From Acidisoma sp. L85 (GTDB lineage: Bacteria > Pseudomonadota > Alphaproteobacteria > Acetobacterales > Acetobacteraceae), in NCBI RefSeq assembly GCF_009765865.1, contig NZ_LMUQ01000076.1:212934-268294 (forward strand): a stretch of DNA of 55,361 nt. The letters run 5' to 3'. Below, piece after piece: positions 9,029 to 18,426 of the stretch. The stretch's first letter is position 1, and every line of letters begins with the position of its first letter. Both the position numbers and the translations under genes were made by a program. The notes under the pieces are model-generated. The model was not told the origin of the DNA and searched no databases. It saw only the letters and a list, made by a program, of their open reading frames with translations.

Positions 9029-9170
9029 GCGCTTTGAGGCACGGTTCAGTATCAAATCATCACGCTGTAGGCAGCGTGGCCGCACGTTTCGCATGCGGCC
9101 ACGCTGATTGGTGGATGGCATCAAACGCGATAGCCTCGGCCTGACGCAATCTCAGTCCGAGGAGCCGCGC

Positions 9171-10172
9171 GTGGCGCCGATCTACATCACCTACCTCAAT
9201 CGCCTCGATATCGAGGAACTCAAGATCACCGATGAGGAAATCCTGACGGCGATCGAGACCAGTCTCGCGACGCAAGGGCGCGGCGAAGCGGTGATCGAGC
9301 CGCGCATGCATCTGGAGCCGAAAGTCGCGAATGGCCATTTCAACGTATTGCGCGGTGCGCTGAAGGCTCCGATCGATTTGGCGGGCGTCAAGGTGGTCGG
9401 TGATTTCGTCGATAACTACAAGCTGGGCTTTCCCTCCGAACTCGCGGTGCTGTTGTTGCTCGACCCCGCGATGGGCGCGCCGAAAGCGATCCTGGACGCG
9501 AGCGGCATCACCGATATGCGCACCGGCGCAGTGACCGCGATCGGTGCGAAGTATCTGGCGCGCAAGGACGCCAAGGTGCTCGGCCATATCGGCGCCCGTG
9601 GCACAGCTTATTGGAACGTGCGCCTGCTCAACCACCTCTTCGACTTCGACGAAATTCGCATTCATTCCCGGCGCCGCGAGAGCCGCGAGGAGTTTGCCGA
9701 GCGGCTGCGCCAGGATCTCGGCAAGCCCGTAACCGTCACTGAGGATTGGCGAAGCTGTGTCGAGGGCGCCGATATCGTGGTCGAGGCTTCGCGGCTGAGC
9801 GAGCCGCAGCCGCTGCTGCTCACCGAATGGATCAAGCCCGGCGCGCTTGTTGTGCCCTACGGCACAATGAGCGCTGTCGAGTTGTCGCTGACCGACATCA
9901 TGTCGAAGCTCGTGGTGGATGACTGGGGCCAGTGCAGTGGCGGGAAGTTCGGCAGTCTGCGCGCCCATGTCGAAAGCGGCCGGTTGTCCGAGGAAACGCT
10001 GTATGCCGAGCTTGGGCAGATCGTCGCCGGTCTGCGCCCCGGCCGGGAACGCGAGGATGAGACGATCCTGCTTTGGCATCGCGGGTTGTCGCTGTCGGAT
10101 ATCGCACTGGGTCATGCGATGCTGGAGAAGGGCGCGCGCCTCGGCATCGGCCAGCGCCTGCGTTTCGCCTGA
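9171..10172 (+). CDS. Ornithine cyclodeaminase/mu-crystallin family protein
   Basis: 333 residues. The family binds NAD(P) in a Rossmann domain and includes ornithine and lysine cyclodeaminases, imine reductases and dehydrogenases. Seen here: VIEPRMHL, GVKVVGDFVDNYKLGFPSE, the conserved ILDASGITDMRTGAVTAIG stretch, and a dinucleotide-binding loop GHIGARGTAYW that differs from the usual GxGxQA. The start is GTG 9171, with GAGGAG at 9159-9164 and a 6-nt spacer; an upstream in-frame start at 9108 has no such site. The next gene, an ammonia-lyase homologue, begins 5 bp after this stop, so the two form an operon. Databases label similar proteins as a subunit of an amine oxidase, but I cannot support a substrate from sequence. 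Confidence 0.85.
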   Translation: MAPIYITYLNRLDIEELKITDEEILTAIETSLATQGRGEAVIEPRMHLEPKVANGHFNVLRGALKAPIDLAGVKVVGDFVDNYKLGFPSELAVLLLLDPAMGAPKAILDASGITDMRTGAVTAIGAKYLARKDAKVLGHIGARGTAYWNVRLLNHLFDFDEIRIHSRRRESREEFAERLRQDLGKPVTVTEDWRSCVEGADIVVEASRLSEPQPLLLTEWIKPGALVVPYGTMSAVELSLTDIMSKLVVDDWGQCSGGKFGSLRAHVESGRLSEETLYAELGQIVAGLRPGREREDETILLWHRGLSLSDIALGHAMLEKGARLGIGQRLRFA

Positions 10173-10177
10173 ATCCG

Positions 10178-11701
10178 ATGGACGCGCTCGAAATAGGGAC
10201 CGTTCCACTGCGTCCGCGCGCGGTCGCGGTCGCGGCGCGATCGGGGCTGGCGGTGCGCCTGCATCCGGCGGCCTGGGAGCGCATCGTGACGGGCCACGAG
10301 GCACTCGGCCGGCTGATCGTCTCGGGCGACGCGATCTATGGTGTGAGCACGGGTTTGGGCGCGGTCGCGGATACCCGCATCGCGCCGGACGGTGATGGGG
10401 TGCAGCGCCGTGTTGTGCTGGGGCGCATGGTCGGCGTCGGACCGCGCGCATCCGCCGAGCAAGTGCGCGCGGTGATGCTGGCGCGCCTCGCCGGTTTCGC
10501 CGAGGGGCGGTCCGGCGCTTCGCCGGAAATCGTCGCGGCCTATATCGGTCTGCTCAATGCCGGCGTCATCCCGGTCATGCCGCTGATCGGCTCGGTTGGC
10601 GAGGCCGATCTGGCGCCGCTCGCGCATATCGCCGGCGTATTGGCTGGGGCAGGCGAGGCGATGATCGACGGCGAGGCCCTGCCCGGACCCGAGGCGCTTG
10701 CTCGCGCGGAGCTTATCCCGCCGGTGTTCGGCGTGAAGGATGGTCTGGCGCTTGTTTCGTCCAACGCCGTGGCGACCGGTCTCGGCGCCCTGATTCTGGC
10801 GGATGCGGAGCGGCTGTTCGGTGCGTGGCTGGCCGCGGCGGCGCTGAGCTTCGAGGGCTACCGGGCGAATCTGGCGCCGCTCCACCCTCAGGCGGCGGCG
10901 CTGCGCCCCGCGCCAGGGCAGGGCGAGGTGGCAGCAGCACTCCTCGGCCTGTTCGAGGGCGGCGACCTCGTCCTGCCGGGCGCCGCGCGAAAGCTGCAGG
11001 ATCCGCTGAGTTTCCGATGTGTGGTGCCGGTTCTGGGTGCCTGCCTCGCCGCGCTGCGTGGCGCGACGGCGGCCGTGGAGCTGGAACTTAATAGTTCGGA
11101 CGACAACCCGGCGATCATCGCGGCTGAGGGAGCGGCGGACGACGCGGTGCAGCCGAACGCCAACTTCGACACGACGCACCTGGCGCTGGCTTTCGAAACC
11201 CTGAGCCTGGCTGTGGCGCGTGTGGCATCGGCGCAAGCCGCGCGGATCCTCAGGCTGATGTCGGCGGAGTCGAGCGGCCTGCCGCGATTCCTGTGTTCGG
11301 CGCAGGACGGGCGGAGCGGTCTGGCCGGGGTGCAGAAAACCGTGGCGGCGCTGGTGGCGGAGATCGGGCAGCGCGCTGGGCCGATGCCGATCTGGTCTGT
11401 GCCGGCAGCGGATGGCGTTGAGGATTATGCCACCATGGTCGTCTCGACGCTGGGCAAGCTCGGCGAGTCGCTGGAACGCCTGCGCTTGCTCTGCGGCATC
11501 GAATTGCTGGTGGCGGCGCAGGCTTGCGACCTGAGGTCTGAATTGCGGCTCGGCCTGGGCACCGCCGCCGTGCGGCGCGCGGTGCGGGGCACGGCGGCGA
11601 TGCTGCTGGAGGATCGTCCGATCGCCCCGGACATCGAGGCTCTGGGTGCGCTGATCGCCAGCGGCCGGTTCGACGATTTCGCGGCAGGGATGTTTCGCTG
11701 A
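10178..11701 (+). CDS. Histidine/phenylalanine ammonia-lyase family protein lacking the MIO triad
   Basis: 507 residues of the aromatic amino acid lyase fold. Canonical enzymes form the MIO cofactor from Ala-Ser-Gly within GSVGASGDLAPL. Here residues 138-148 read GSVGEADLAPL: the triad is replaced by Glu-Ala and the loop is one residue shorter. Other family positions persist: YGVSTGLG (active-site Tyr), an Asn in SSNAVATG, QDPLSFRC, ELNSSDDNPAI, NANFDTTHLAL and a C-terminal VEDYATM. The protein is therefore a complete, in-frame homologue that should not use MIO chemistry. ATG 10178 begins 5 bp after the cyclodeaminase-like stop. An inactive or repurposed lyase working with its neighbour is the likely meaning; function unknown. 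Confidence 0.85.
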   Translation: MDALEIGTVPLRPRAVAVAARSGLAVRLHPAAWERIVTGHEALGRLIVSGDAIYGVSTGLGAVADTRIAPDGDGVQRRVVLGRMVGVGPRASAEQVRAVMLARLAGFAEGRSGASPEIVAAYIGLLNAGVIPVMPLIGSVGEADLAPLAHIAGVLAGAGEAMIDGEALPGPEALARAELIPPVFGVKDGLALVSSNAVATGLGALILADAERLFGAWLAAAALSFEGYRANLAPLHPQAAALRPAPGQGEVAAALLGLFEGGDLVLPGAARKLQDPLSFRCVVPVLGACLAALRGATAAVELELNSSDDNPAIIAAEGAADDAVQPNANFDTTHLALAFETLSLAVARVASAQAARILRLMSAESSGLPRFLCSAQDGRSGLAGVQKTVAALVAEIGQRAGPMPIWSVPAADGVEDYATMVVSTLGKLGESLERLRLLCGIELLVAAQACDLRSELRLGLGTAAVRRAVRGTAAMLLEDRPIAPDIEALGALIASGRFDDFAAGMFR

Positions 11702-11739
11702 GCCTGACGATCCAAGGCTGCGGCGCGACCCAAAATGTC

Positions 11740-11826
11740 CGTCATGGCATGCGAAGGCATGCCATCCACGCCTTGCCTTGGTGGAGCAAGCAAGGCGTGG
11801 ATCCTCCGCCTTCGCGGAGGATGACG
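11740..11826 (-). repeat. Dispersed three-hairpin repeat, copy 2 (inverted)
   Basis: An 87-bp element in the opposite orientation to copy 1, lying between the converging 3' ends of the lyase-like gene and the S41 protease gene. Reading along the plus strand, the hairpins are ATGGCATGC-gaag-GCATGCCAT, a stem CCACGCCTTG/CAAGGCGTGG with an inner CTTG/CAAG pair, and ATCCTCCGC-cttc-GCGGAGGAT. The last stem differs from copy 1 by a compensated G-C to C-G change. The outer bases are CGTC/GACG again. Confidence 0.9.
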
Positions 11827-11887
11827 TGGTAAAATGCGAACGCTCAACTGAAGACATCCCGCTGAGCGGATAGCCTTGCCTCGCGAC

Positions 11888-13393
11888 CTATCGCAGGCTG
11901 GCCTGCGCGGCGGCGTAGGCGGCGGGCGTGGTCAGCAGGAACTGCGCCGCCTGGGAATCGAGCGCGGAGCCGAGCGCGGCGGGACAGGCCTGGCGGATCT
12001 GGAGAATGCGGCTCAGCGAAATGCCGGGACGAGCCGCGCGTGACGCATTCAGGGCCCCGGCAAGAACCTGCGTGCCGTCGGCCAGGGACTGCAGTGCCGC
12101 CTCCACCTGATCGGCGCCGCCGCTGGTGCAGACCTGCGGCATCACGCCCAAGCCCTGCAACGGCCAGCCCAGCGGCGCCAGCACGCGCGCCCAGGTGACG
12201 AGCAGATCGCCGCCATCCGGTAGCGCCGTGCCGGTCTGCACGAGACCTTTTCCCAGCGTCGCGCTGCCGACCACCACCGCGCGGCGGTTATCGGCCAGCG
12301 CCGCCGCCAGCACTTCGGCGGCGCTGGCGGTACGGCCATCGACCAATACGATGATCGGCAGGCCGCTCGCGGTATCGACGCCGCTGCCGCGCCAGAGCTG
12401 GTTGGCCGCGGGGTCACGGCCGATGGTGCTCGCGATGGTGCCGGAGACGACCAGCGTGCCCGCTATCGCGACCGCCTGGTCGAGCAGCCCACCGCGATTG
12501 CCGCGCAGGTCGAGGACGATGCCGCGAACGTTGCCCGTGGAACTCGCGATGGCCTGGCGCAGATGCTGGGCGGTGTTGCGCTCGAAGCCGGCGATCTGGA
12601 TCGTGAGGATGCCGTTTTGCAGAGCCGGAAACACCGTCTCGGGCAGCAGGGCGGCGCGCGGCACCGCGATATGAACCGGCCGCCGGCTACCTTGGGGCAG
12701 GATGACAAGGTCCGCCGTACTGCCAGGCGCGCCGCCCAGCCAGTTGTCCAGCGTCGAAAGCGCTTGCCCCCGCGTCCGGTGGCCGTCGATCGACAGCACG
12801 CGGTCGCCGACGGCAAGGCCCGCTGTCGCCGCTGGCCCGCTCGGATCCACGCTCTCGATCGACGCGCCGCGCCCCCGCGAACCAAGCGCGAAGCCCGGTC
12901 CCGCCGAAAGCCTGTCGGGATCGGAGTCGCCGGGCGCGATGTAGCGGGAATAGGGGTCGAGATGGTTGAACAGCTCGTCGAAGAAACTCGTGACGATGCC
13001 AGTGGTGCCGGCGCTCGCGATGGCGGGCGAGACCTGCGTCGCCTTGTCGCAGAGCGTGGCGGCGATATTGCCCCAGCTAGCCGCATCGGTTGGCGGCGGC
13101 AGCGGCAGGGTGAGGACGGTCTGGTTGCGGCTGATCAGGTTGATCGCGGTGCTGCTCAGGGTCGGGCCAACAAGGGGGTCGAGCGCCGTGAGCCCCCGCA
13201 ATCCCCATAGCGTCAGATTGGCCATCGGGATCGCGTTCAGCGTGCGCGGCGCCATGAAGGCGAAGGCGGCGCCATAGACCTGCGCGGCGAGTCTCGGGTT
13301 CCAGCCCTCGGCCGCCACGGGAGAACCGCTTTGGGCTTCGGCCGTGACCGGAAAGGCGAATAGCAGGAGAACGAGGAAGGCGCCGCGCCTCAC
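11888..13393 (-). CDS. S41-family carboxyl-terminal processing protease-like protein with PDZ domain
   Basis: 501 residues. An N-terminal signal peptide (FLVLLLFAFPVTAEA, cleavage near residue 20) directs it to the periplasm. A PDZ domain near residues 165-245 (GFALGSRGRGASIESVDPSG ... AGLAVGDRVLSIDG) is followed by the S41 catalytic core. The core includes LDLRGNRGGLLDQAV, then the Ser nucleophile in DGRTASAAEVLAAAL and the Lys in SATLGKGLVQT, so the Ser-Lys dyad is present. Such proteases trim or degrade periplasmic proteins from the C-terminus. The GTG start overlaps the rnr stop (GTGA), making this the last gene of the gltX-to-protease operon. The approximately 145-residue N-terminal segment before the PDZ is longer than in classical CtpA. 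Confidence 0.85.
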   Translation of the reverse strand: MRRGAFLVLLLFAFPVTAEAQSGSPVAAEGWNPRLAAQVYGAAFAFMAPRTLNAIPMANLTLWGLRGLTALDPLVGPTLSSTAINLISRNQTVLTLPLPPPTDAASWGNIAATLCDKATQVSPAIASAGTTGIVTSFFDELFNHLDPYSRYIAPGDSDPDRLSAGPGFALGSRGRGASIESVDPSGPAATAGLAVGDRVLSIDGHRTRGQALSTLDNWLGGAPGSTADLVILPQGSRRPVHIAVPRAALLPETVFPALQNGILTIQIAGFERNTAQHLRQAIASSTGNVRGIVLDLRGNRGGLLDQAVAIAGTLVVSGTIASTIGRDPAANQLWRGSGVDTASGLPIIVLVDGRTASAAEVLAAALADNRRAVVVGSATLGKGLVQTGTALPDGGDLLVTWARVLAPLGWPLQGLGVMPQVCTSGGADQVEAALQSLADGTQVLAGALNASRAARPGISLSRILQIRQACPAALGSALDSQAAQFLLTTPAAYAAAQASLR

Positions 13394-15666
13394 CGGCGAC
13401 CCGATCGCGGAACCGCCGAGCCTTGGCCGGATTTTGAGCGAGGCTGAGGCCGCCCGCCCTCGCTTCCGCGCGAACCGTCCGTGATCTGGAACAACAGGCC
13501 CCCCGTCAGTGGCCGCGCTTCCACCAAACGCACCGCGACAGTTTGCGCGAGGTGATAAACGACCCGGCTGCGGCGTCCGCTCAGGCTCTGGGTGGCTTCG
13601 TCATACATCCAGAAATCATCAGGGAGAGCAGAGAGCGGAACCATTCCGCTCGCACCGCTGTTAGCCAATGTGACGAAAATACCAAAGCGCGTAACGCCAG
13701 AAATGCGTGCGTCGAAGATGAAGCCGATCTTTTCCGCCATAAAAGCCGCCATGTAGCGGTCAGTCGCATCGCGCTCGGCCTGCGCGGCGCGGCGTTCAGT
13801 GGTGGTGATGTGTTCGGCGGTATCCTCGAGTCGGGCTTCCTCATCCGCCGTCATGCCGTCATCGCCGAGCTTCAGCCCTTTGATGAGCGAGCGATGCACC
13901 AGCAGGTCCGCATAGCGCCGGATCGGGCTGGTAAAATGCGCGTAGCGGGTGAGGGCGAGGCCGAAATGGCCGATATTCTCGGGGCTATAGGCAGCCTGGG
14001 ATTGGCTGCGCAGCACTGCCTCATTGACCAGCGGCGCCTCCTCCGTCTCCGCGACGCGTTGCAGAACGGCGTCTAGGTCGCGCGGATGCAGCTGGTCACC
14101 GGGCGGCAGGGAGATGCCCATGGAATGGAGATAGGTGCGGAGCCCTTCGAGCTTCTGTTCCGATGGCGGCGCATGGACGCGATAGACCACCGGGCGCTGT
14201 AACCGCTCCAGCTCCTCGGCGACCGCGATATTGGCGAGAACCATGAACTCTTCGATGAGCCGATGGCTGTCGAGGCGCGGGCGGCGGGAAACGTTGGCGA
14301 TTTTGCCTTCCTCGTCCAGCGCGACCTTCCATTCGGGCAAATCGAGGTCGAGCGTGCCGCGTGCCTGCCGCGCCCCGAGTAGCAGGCGGAACGCGCCATA
14401 GAGATCGTCGAGCGGTAGGCCCGGCGTTTCGCGCCCGGCGTTATGCGCTTCCTGAACCTCCTCATAGGTCAGGCGGGCGGCGCTGCGCATGAGGCCTCGG
14501 CCGAAGCGATGGGAGAGCTTGCGGCCGTCTCGGGCGATGCGCATCTCGGCAAAGAGGCAGGCGCGGTCCTCGTTCGGCCGCAGGCTGCACCAGCCGTTGG
14601 AGAGCGCCTCCGGCAGCATCGGCACGACGCGATCGGGGAAATAGACGGAATTGCCCCGGTCACGCGCCGAGCGGTCGAGCGGCGAATCCGCCCTCACGTA
14701 ATGCGCGACATCGGCGATGGCGACGAATAGGCGATAGCCGTCGCCATCGGGCGTGGCGAATACGGCATCGTCGAAGTCCCGCGCATCGGCGCCGTCGATG
14801 GTGACGAGGGGAATGTCCCGCAGATCCTCGCGGCCGTCCGGCCCGACGCCGCGCGCGCGTTCCGCCTCGGCGACCACTTCATCGGGGAAGCTGTCGGGAA
14901 TGCCGAGAGTCGCGATGACCAGCAGGCTAACGGCTTTCGCGGCGCCGGCATCGCCGAGGCGTTCGAGCACGCGGGCGGGTTTGAGGCCGAGACCGCCATG
15001 CGGCAGGGGCTCGGCGCGGACGATCTCGCCATTCTGGGCGCCGCCATCCTCGCCAGGCGGCACGATCCATTCGGCCTTCACCTTCTTGTCGGTGGGCTCG
15101 ATCCGCATGAGGCCGCCTTTGCGGCGGAAAACACCGATGACGCGGCCGGGTGTCGCCTCGATGCGCTTGAGGGTGCGGCCCTCAAACTTCCGGGCGCCGC
15201 CACGGCCCTCGCCGATCGGCTTGAGGCGGGCGAGAACCTTCTGGCCGGGCGCGAGCGCCGGTTGGCCGCGTGCCTCGGGCTGCATGAAGATCGCGGGAGG
15301 CGGGCCGTCGCCACGCCAGCCGATGGGGCGGCCGATGGCGTCGCCCTCGCTGTCGATGCCGGTGATCTCGACCATCACGGCTTCCGGCATGCCCTCGCCG
15401 CCGCGCCGTGCCGCGCTTCCCGAAGGTGCGGTGAAACGCTTGTGTCCGGCGGGGGCCGCTTCGCCGCGCGACGCCAGTTCCTTGAGCGCGGCGCGCATCT
15501 CGACACGGTGCTCGGGACCCAGCCCGAAGGCGCGCATTGCCTCGCGTTTGCCGACGCGGCCGGGGGCCTCGGCGAGGAAGGCTCGGAGCGCGTCTCGGCT
15601 GGGGAAGCTGCGCGGCTCGACCGGGAGTTTGGCGGCTGCCTTGGGCTTCTTCCGCGCGGTCTTCAT
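13390..15666 (-). CDS. rnr: Ribonuclease R
   Basis: 758 residues. RNase R is a processive 3'-5' exoribonuclease that degrades structured RNA, including rRNA fragments and tagged mRNA. Visible parts are a basic N-terminus with an HTH-like segment (KREAMRAFGLGPEHRVEMRAALKEL) and cold-shock domains. The RNB catalytic motif is TIDGADARDFDDAVFA (near residue 290), whose Asp residues bind magnesium. DRGNSVYFPDRVVPMLPE and FTSPIRRYADLLVHR follow, then a C-terminal S1 domain (ISGVTRFGIFVTLANSGASG). The ATG at 15666 lies 9 bp after the topA stop, and the end overlaps the next gene's start by four bases. Confidence 0.95.
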   Translation of the reverse strand: MKTARKKPKAAAKLPVEPRSFPSRDALRAFLAEAPGRVGKREAMRAFGLGPEHRVEMRAALKELASRGEAAPAGHKRFTAPSGSAARRGGEGMPEAVMVEITGIDSEGDAIGRPIGWRGDGPPPAIFMQPEARGQPALAPGQKVLARLKPIGEGRGGARKFEGRTLKRIEATPGRVIGVFRRKGGLMRIEPTDKKVKAEWIVPPGEDGGAQNGEIVRAEPLPHGGLGLKPARVLERLGDAGAAKAVSLLVIATLGIPDSFPDEVVAEAERARGVGPDGREDLRDIPLVTIDGADARDFDDAVFATPDGDGYRLFVAIADVAHYVRADSPLDRSARDRGNSVYFPDRVVPMLPEALSNGWCSLRPNEDRACLFAEMRIARDGRKLSHRFGRGLMRSAARLTYEEVQEAHNAGRETPGLPLDDLYGAFRLLLGARQARGTLDLDLPEWKVALDEEGKIANVSRRPRLDSHRLIEEFMVLANIAVAEELERLQRPVVYRVHAPPSEQKLEGLRTYLHSMGISLPPGDQLHPRDLDAVLQRVAETEEAPLVNEAVLRSQSQAAYSPENIGHFGLALTRYAHFTSPIRRYADLLVHRSLIKGLKLGDDGMTADEEARLEDTAEHITTTERRAAQAERDATDRYMAAFMAEKIGFIFDARISGVTRFGIFVTLANSGASGMVPLSALPDDFWMYDEATQSLSGRRSRVVYHLAQTVAVRLVEARPLTGGLLFQITDGSRGSEGGRPQPRSKSGQGSAVPRSGRR

Positions 15667-15675
15667 ACGGTCTTG

Positions 15676-18411
15676 CTACTGCGCTGCGCGGCGGGGAGGC
15701 GCCTTGGTCGCGGCTTTCCGGGCGGCGGGTTTCGCTGTTTTGCCAGCGGGCTTGGGGGTCGCTGACTTAGCCGCCGGTTTGGCGGCGGCTGTCTTTTTGG
15801 CTGGAGCTTTGCGCGGTGTGGCGCTCGGTGCCGCTGTCTTTGCCGCAGGCTTGGCCTTCGCCTTCGTTGACTTCGCACCACGCGCACCGGGCTTCGGCTT
15901 GAGTTCTTTGCCCTTCTCGGCGAGCAGCGTGACCGATTCCTCAAGCGTGATGTCTTCCATCGCGACGCCGCGCGGAAGGTTGGCGACCATCTTGCCGTGC
16001 TGGAGATAGGGGCCGAACCGCCCCTTCTTGACCATCACCGCCTCGCCATCCTTGGGATGGGAGCCGAGCGCGCGGACGCTCGCCAGCTTCTTCGCCAGCA
16101 GATCAACGGCGCGATTGGCGCCCACGCTCAGCACATCGTCGTCGCGGTCGAGCGAAGCATAGACGGAGCCCATGCGGATATAGGGTCCGAACCGGCCGAC
16201 GCCGGCTTCCATGGGTTCCTTCGCCTCGGGATGCAGGCCGATGAGGCGGGGCAGGCCCAGCAGGCCGATGGCCTGTTCCAGCAATATCGTCTCACCATCC
16301 ACGCCGCGCGGCAGGGACATGCGCTTGGGCTTCTCGGCTTTCTTGCCCTTGGTCTCCGACGGCGGCGGTTCGCCTTGCTGGACATAGAGGCCGTAGGGAC
16401 CCCGGCGGACCGTGATCTCCTCGCCAGTCTCGGGCGAGCGGCCGAGCACGCGCATGCCCTCCTTCAGCGTCTCCTCGCCCTCCTCGCCGCCATTGATGGC
16501 GAGGCGGCGGGTATATTGGCAGGCAGGGTAGTTCGAGCAGCCGATGAAGCTGCCATGGCGCCCGAGCTTCAGTCCGAGGCGGCCATTGCCGCAGGCCGGG
16601 CATTTGCGCGGATCGCTGCCATCGGCGGGCGGCGGAAAGAAATGCGCGCCGAGGTCATTGTCCAGCGCATTGATGACGTCGGAGATCTTGAGGTCCTTGG
16701 TCTGGTCCACGGCCTCCGAGAAGTCGTGCCAGAAGGCCCGCATCACTGCGCGCCAATCGGCTTTGCCGTCCGAGATCTCGTCGAGCTTCTCCTCCAGCGA
16801 GGCGGTGAAGCCGGTATCGACGTAGCGGGTGAAGAAGCTGGTGAGGAAGGCGGTGACGAGCCGGCCGCGATCCTCCGGCACCAACCGCTTGGCGTCCATT
16901 CGGACATAGTTGCGGTCGCGCAGCACCGAGAGGGTGGAGGCATAGGTGGAGGGGCGGCCGATGCCGAGCTCCTCCATTTTCTTGACCAGGCTCGCCTCGG
17001 TGAAGCGGGGCGGCGGCTGGGTGAAATGCTGGCTGGCCTTGACGCCACGGCGGGTGAGGGGATCGCCCTCCACCATGGCGGGCAGCACGCGGCTTTCGTC
17101 GTCTTCTTCCGACTGGTCGTCCCGGTCCTCGCGGTAGAGTTTGAGGAAGCCGTCGAAGGCCAGCAGGGAGCCGGTTGCGCGCAGCACGGTGCCCTGGCCG
17201 TCGGCGATGTCCACGGCCACCTGATCGAACTCGGCATGGCTCATCTGGGAAGCGACGGCGCGTTTCCAGATCAGCTCATAGAGCCGGGCCTGGTCATGGC
17301 TGAGGCGCCCGGCGACATCCTGCGGGCGGCGAGAGACATCGGTCGGGCGGATCGCCTCATGCGCTTCCTGCGCGTTTTTCGCCTTGGTGCTGTATTCGCG
17401 CGGGGCGCCGGGGATGTAGTTGGACCCGAATTCGGCCTTCACATGATCGCGGATAGCATGCACCGCCTCGCGCGCCATCTGCACGCCGTCGGTCCGCATA
17501 TAGGTGATGAGACCCACGGTCTCGCCGCCGACATCGATACCCTCGTAGAGCTGTTGCGCGATGCGCATGGTCTGCTGCGCGCCGAAGCCGAGCTTGCGGC
17601 TCGCCTCCTGCTGCAAGGTCGAGGTGGTGAAGGGCGCGCTGGGATTGCGGCGGACACGCTTGCGCTCGATCTCGGCGACCGAGAAGGTGCCGGCTTCGAC
17701 CGCCGCCTTGGCGGCCTCGGCGGCGGCGGAATTGGGCAGGTCGAACTGGTCGAGCTTGCGGCCCTTGAGGGTGGTCAGCCGCGCGGTGAAGGGGGCGCCG
17801 GCGGGCGTCGCCATCTGCGCTTCGATCGACCAGTATTCGCGTGCCCGGAAAGCCTCGATCTCGGCCTCGCGCTCGCAGACCAGGCGGAGGGCGACGGATT
17901 GCACGCGGCCGGCGCTGCGGCTCCCGGGCAGCTTGCGCCAGAGCACCGGAGAGAGGGTGAAGCCCACGAGGTAATCGAGGGCGCGGCGGGCGAGATAGGC
18001 CTCTATGAGTGGCTGATCCAGCTCGCGCGGCTTGCCCATAGCCGTTGTCACGGCGTTGCGGGTGATCTCGTTGAAGGTCACGCGATGGACGATCTTGCCC
18101 CGCAGCGCGTTCTGGTCCTGCAACATGGCGCGGACGTGCCAGGAGATCGCCTCGCCCTCACGATCCGGATCGGTTGCAAGGTATAGGGTGCCGGCGCCCT
18201 TGAGGGCGCGGGCGATCACGGCGACCTGGCGGGCACCGCGCTCATCCGCTTCCCAATCCATCGCGAAGTCCTGGTCCGGCCGCACGCTGCCATCTTTCGG
18301 TGGCAGATCACGCACATGGCCGAAGCTGGCGAGGACGGTGTAGCCGTCGCCCAGATACTTGTTGATCGTCTTAGCCTTAGCGGGGGACTCGACGACGACG
18401 ACGTCCGGCAT
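15676..18411 (-). CDS. topA: DNA topoisomerase I
   Basis: 911 residues. A type IA topoisomerase that relaxes negative supercoils. The N-terminus VVVESPAKAKTINKYLG and the TOPRIM acidic triplet in TDPDREGEAISWH are present. The active-site Tyr lies in GLITYMRTDGVQMARE (Gly where Ser is usual after Asp). One zinc finger (CPACGNGRLGLKL ... CSNYPACQ) is followed by several TopA C-terminal repeats of the GRFGPYIRMG / GRFGPYLQHG type. The last roughly 75 residues are a Lys/Ala/Pro-rich basic tail, as in many alphaproteobacterial and actinobacterial enzymes, probably for DNA binding. It lies 15 bp after dprA and 9 bp before rnr in one operon. Confidence 0.96.
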   Translation of the reverse strand: MPDVVVVESPAKAKTINKYLGDGYTVLASFGHVRDLPPKDGSVRPDQDFAMDWEADERGARQVAVIARALKGAGTLYLATDPDREGEAISWHVRAMLQDQNALRGKIVHRVTFNEITRNAVTTAMGKPRELDQPLIEAYLARRALDYLVGFTLSPVLWRKLPGSRSAGRVQSVALRLVCEREAEIEAFRAREYWSIEAQMATPAGAPFTARLTTLKGRKLDQFDLPNSAAAEAAKAAVEAGTFSVAEIERKRVRRNPSAPFTTSTLQQEASRKLGFGAQQTMRIAQQLYEGIDVGGETVGLITYMRTDGVQMAREAVHAIRDHVKAEFGSNYIPGAPREYSTKAKNAQEAHEAIRPTDVSRRPQDVAGRLSHDQARLYELIWKRAVASQMSHAEFDQVAVDIADGQGTVLRATGSLLAFDGFLKLYREDRDDQSEEDDESRVLPAMVEGDPLTRRGVKASQHFTQPPPRFTEASLVKKMEELGIGRPSTYASTLSVLRDRNYVRMDAKRLVPEDRGRLVTAFLTSFFTRYVDTGFTASLEEKLDEISDGKADWRAVMRAFWHDFSEAVDQTKDLKISDVINALDNDLGAHFFPPPADGSDPRKCPACGNGRLGLKLGRHGSFIGCSNYPACQYTRRLAINGGEEGEETLKEGMRVLGRSPETGEEITVRRGPYGLYVQQGEPPPSETKGKKAEKPKRMSLPRGVDGETILLEQAIGLLGLPRLIGLHPEAKEPMEAGVGRFGPYIRMGSVYASLDRDDDVLSVGANRAVDLLAKKLASVRALGSHPKDGEAVMVKKGRFGPYLQHGKMVANLPRGVAMEDITLEESVTLLAEKGKELKPKPGARGAKSTKAKAKPAAKTAAPSATPRKAPAKKTAAAKPAAKSATPKPAGKTAKPAARKAATKAPPRRAAQ

Positions 18412-18426
18412 ACTGCTCCTGCTCGC

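Noticed and set aside
8914-9144. Possible small protein translated through repeat copy 1 (and similar peptides at the other copies)
   Set aside because: The peptide similarity between copies follows from the DNA repeat. The conserved feature is base pairing, and the copies are in different frames and orientations.
15997-18186. Long open frame antisense to topA (about 730 codons)
   Set aside because: Shadow of topA codon usage; low-complexity translation rich in Gly, Ala, His and Leu, with no recognisable motif.
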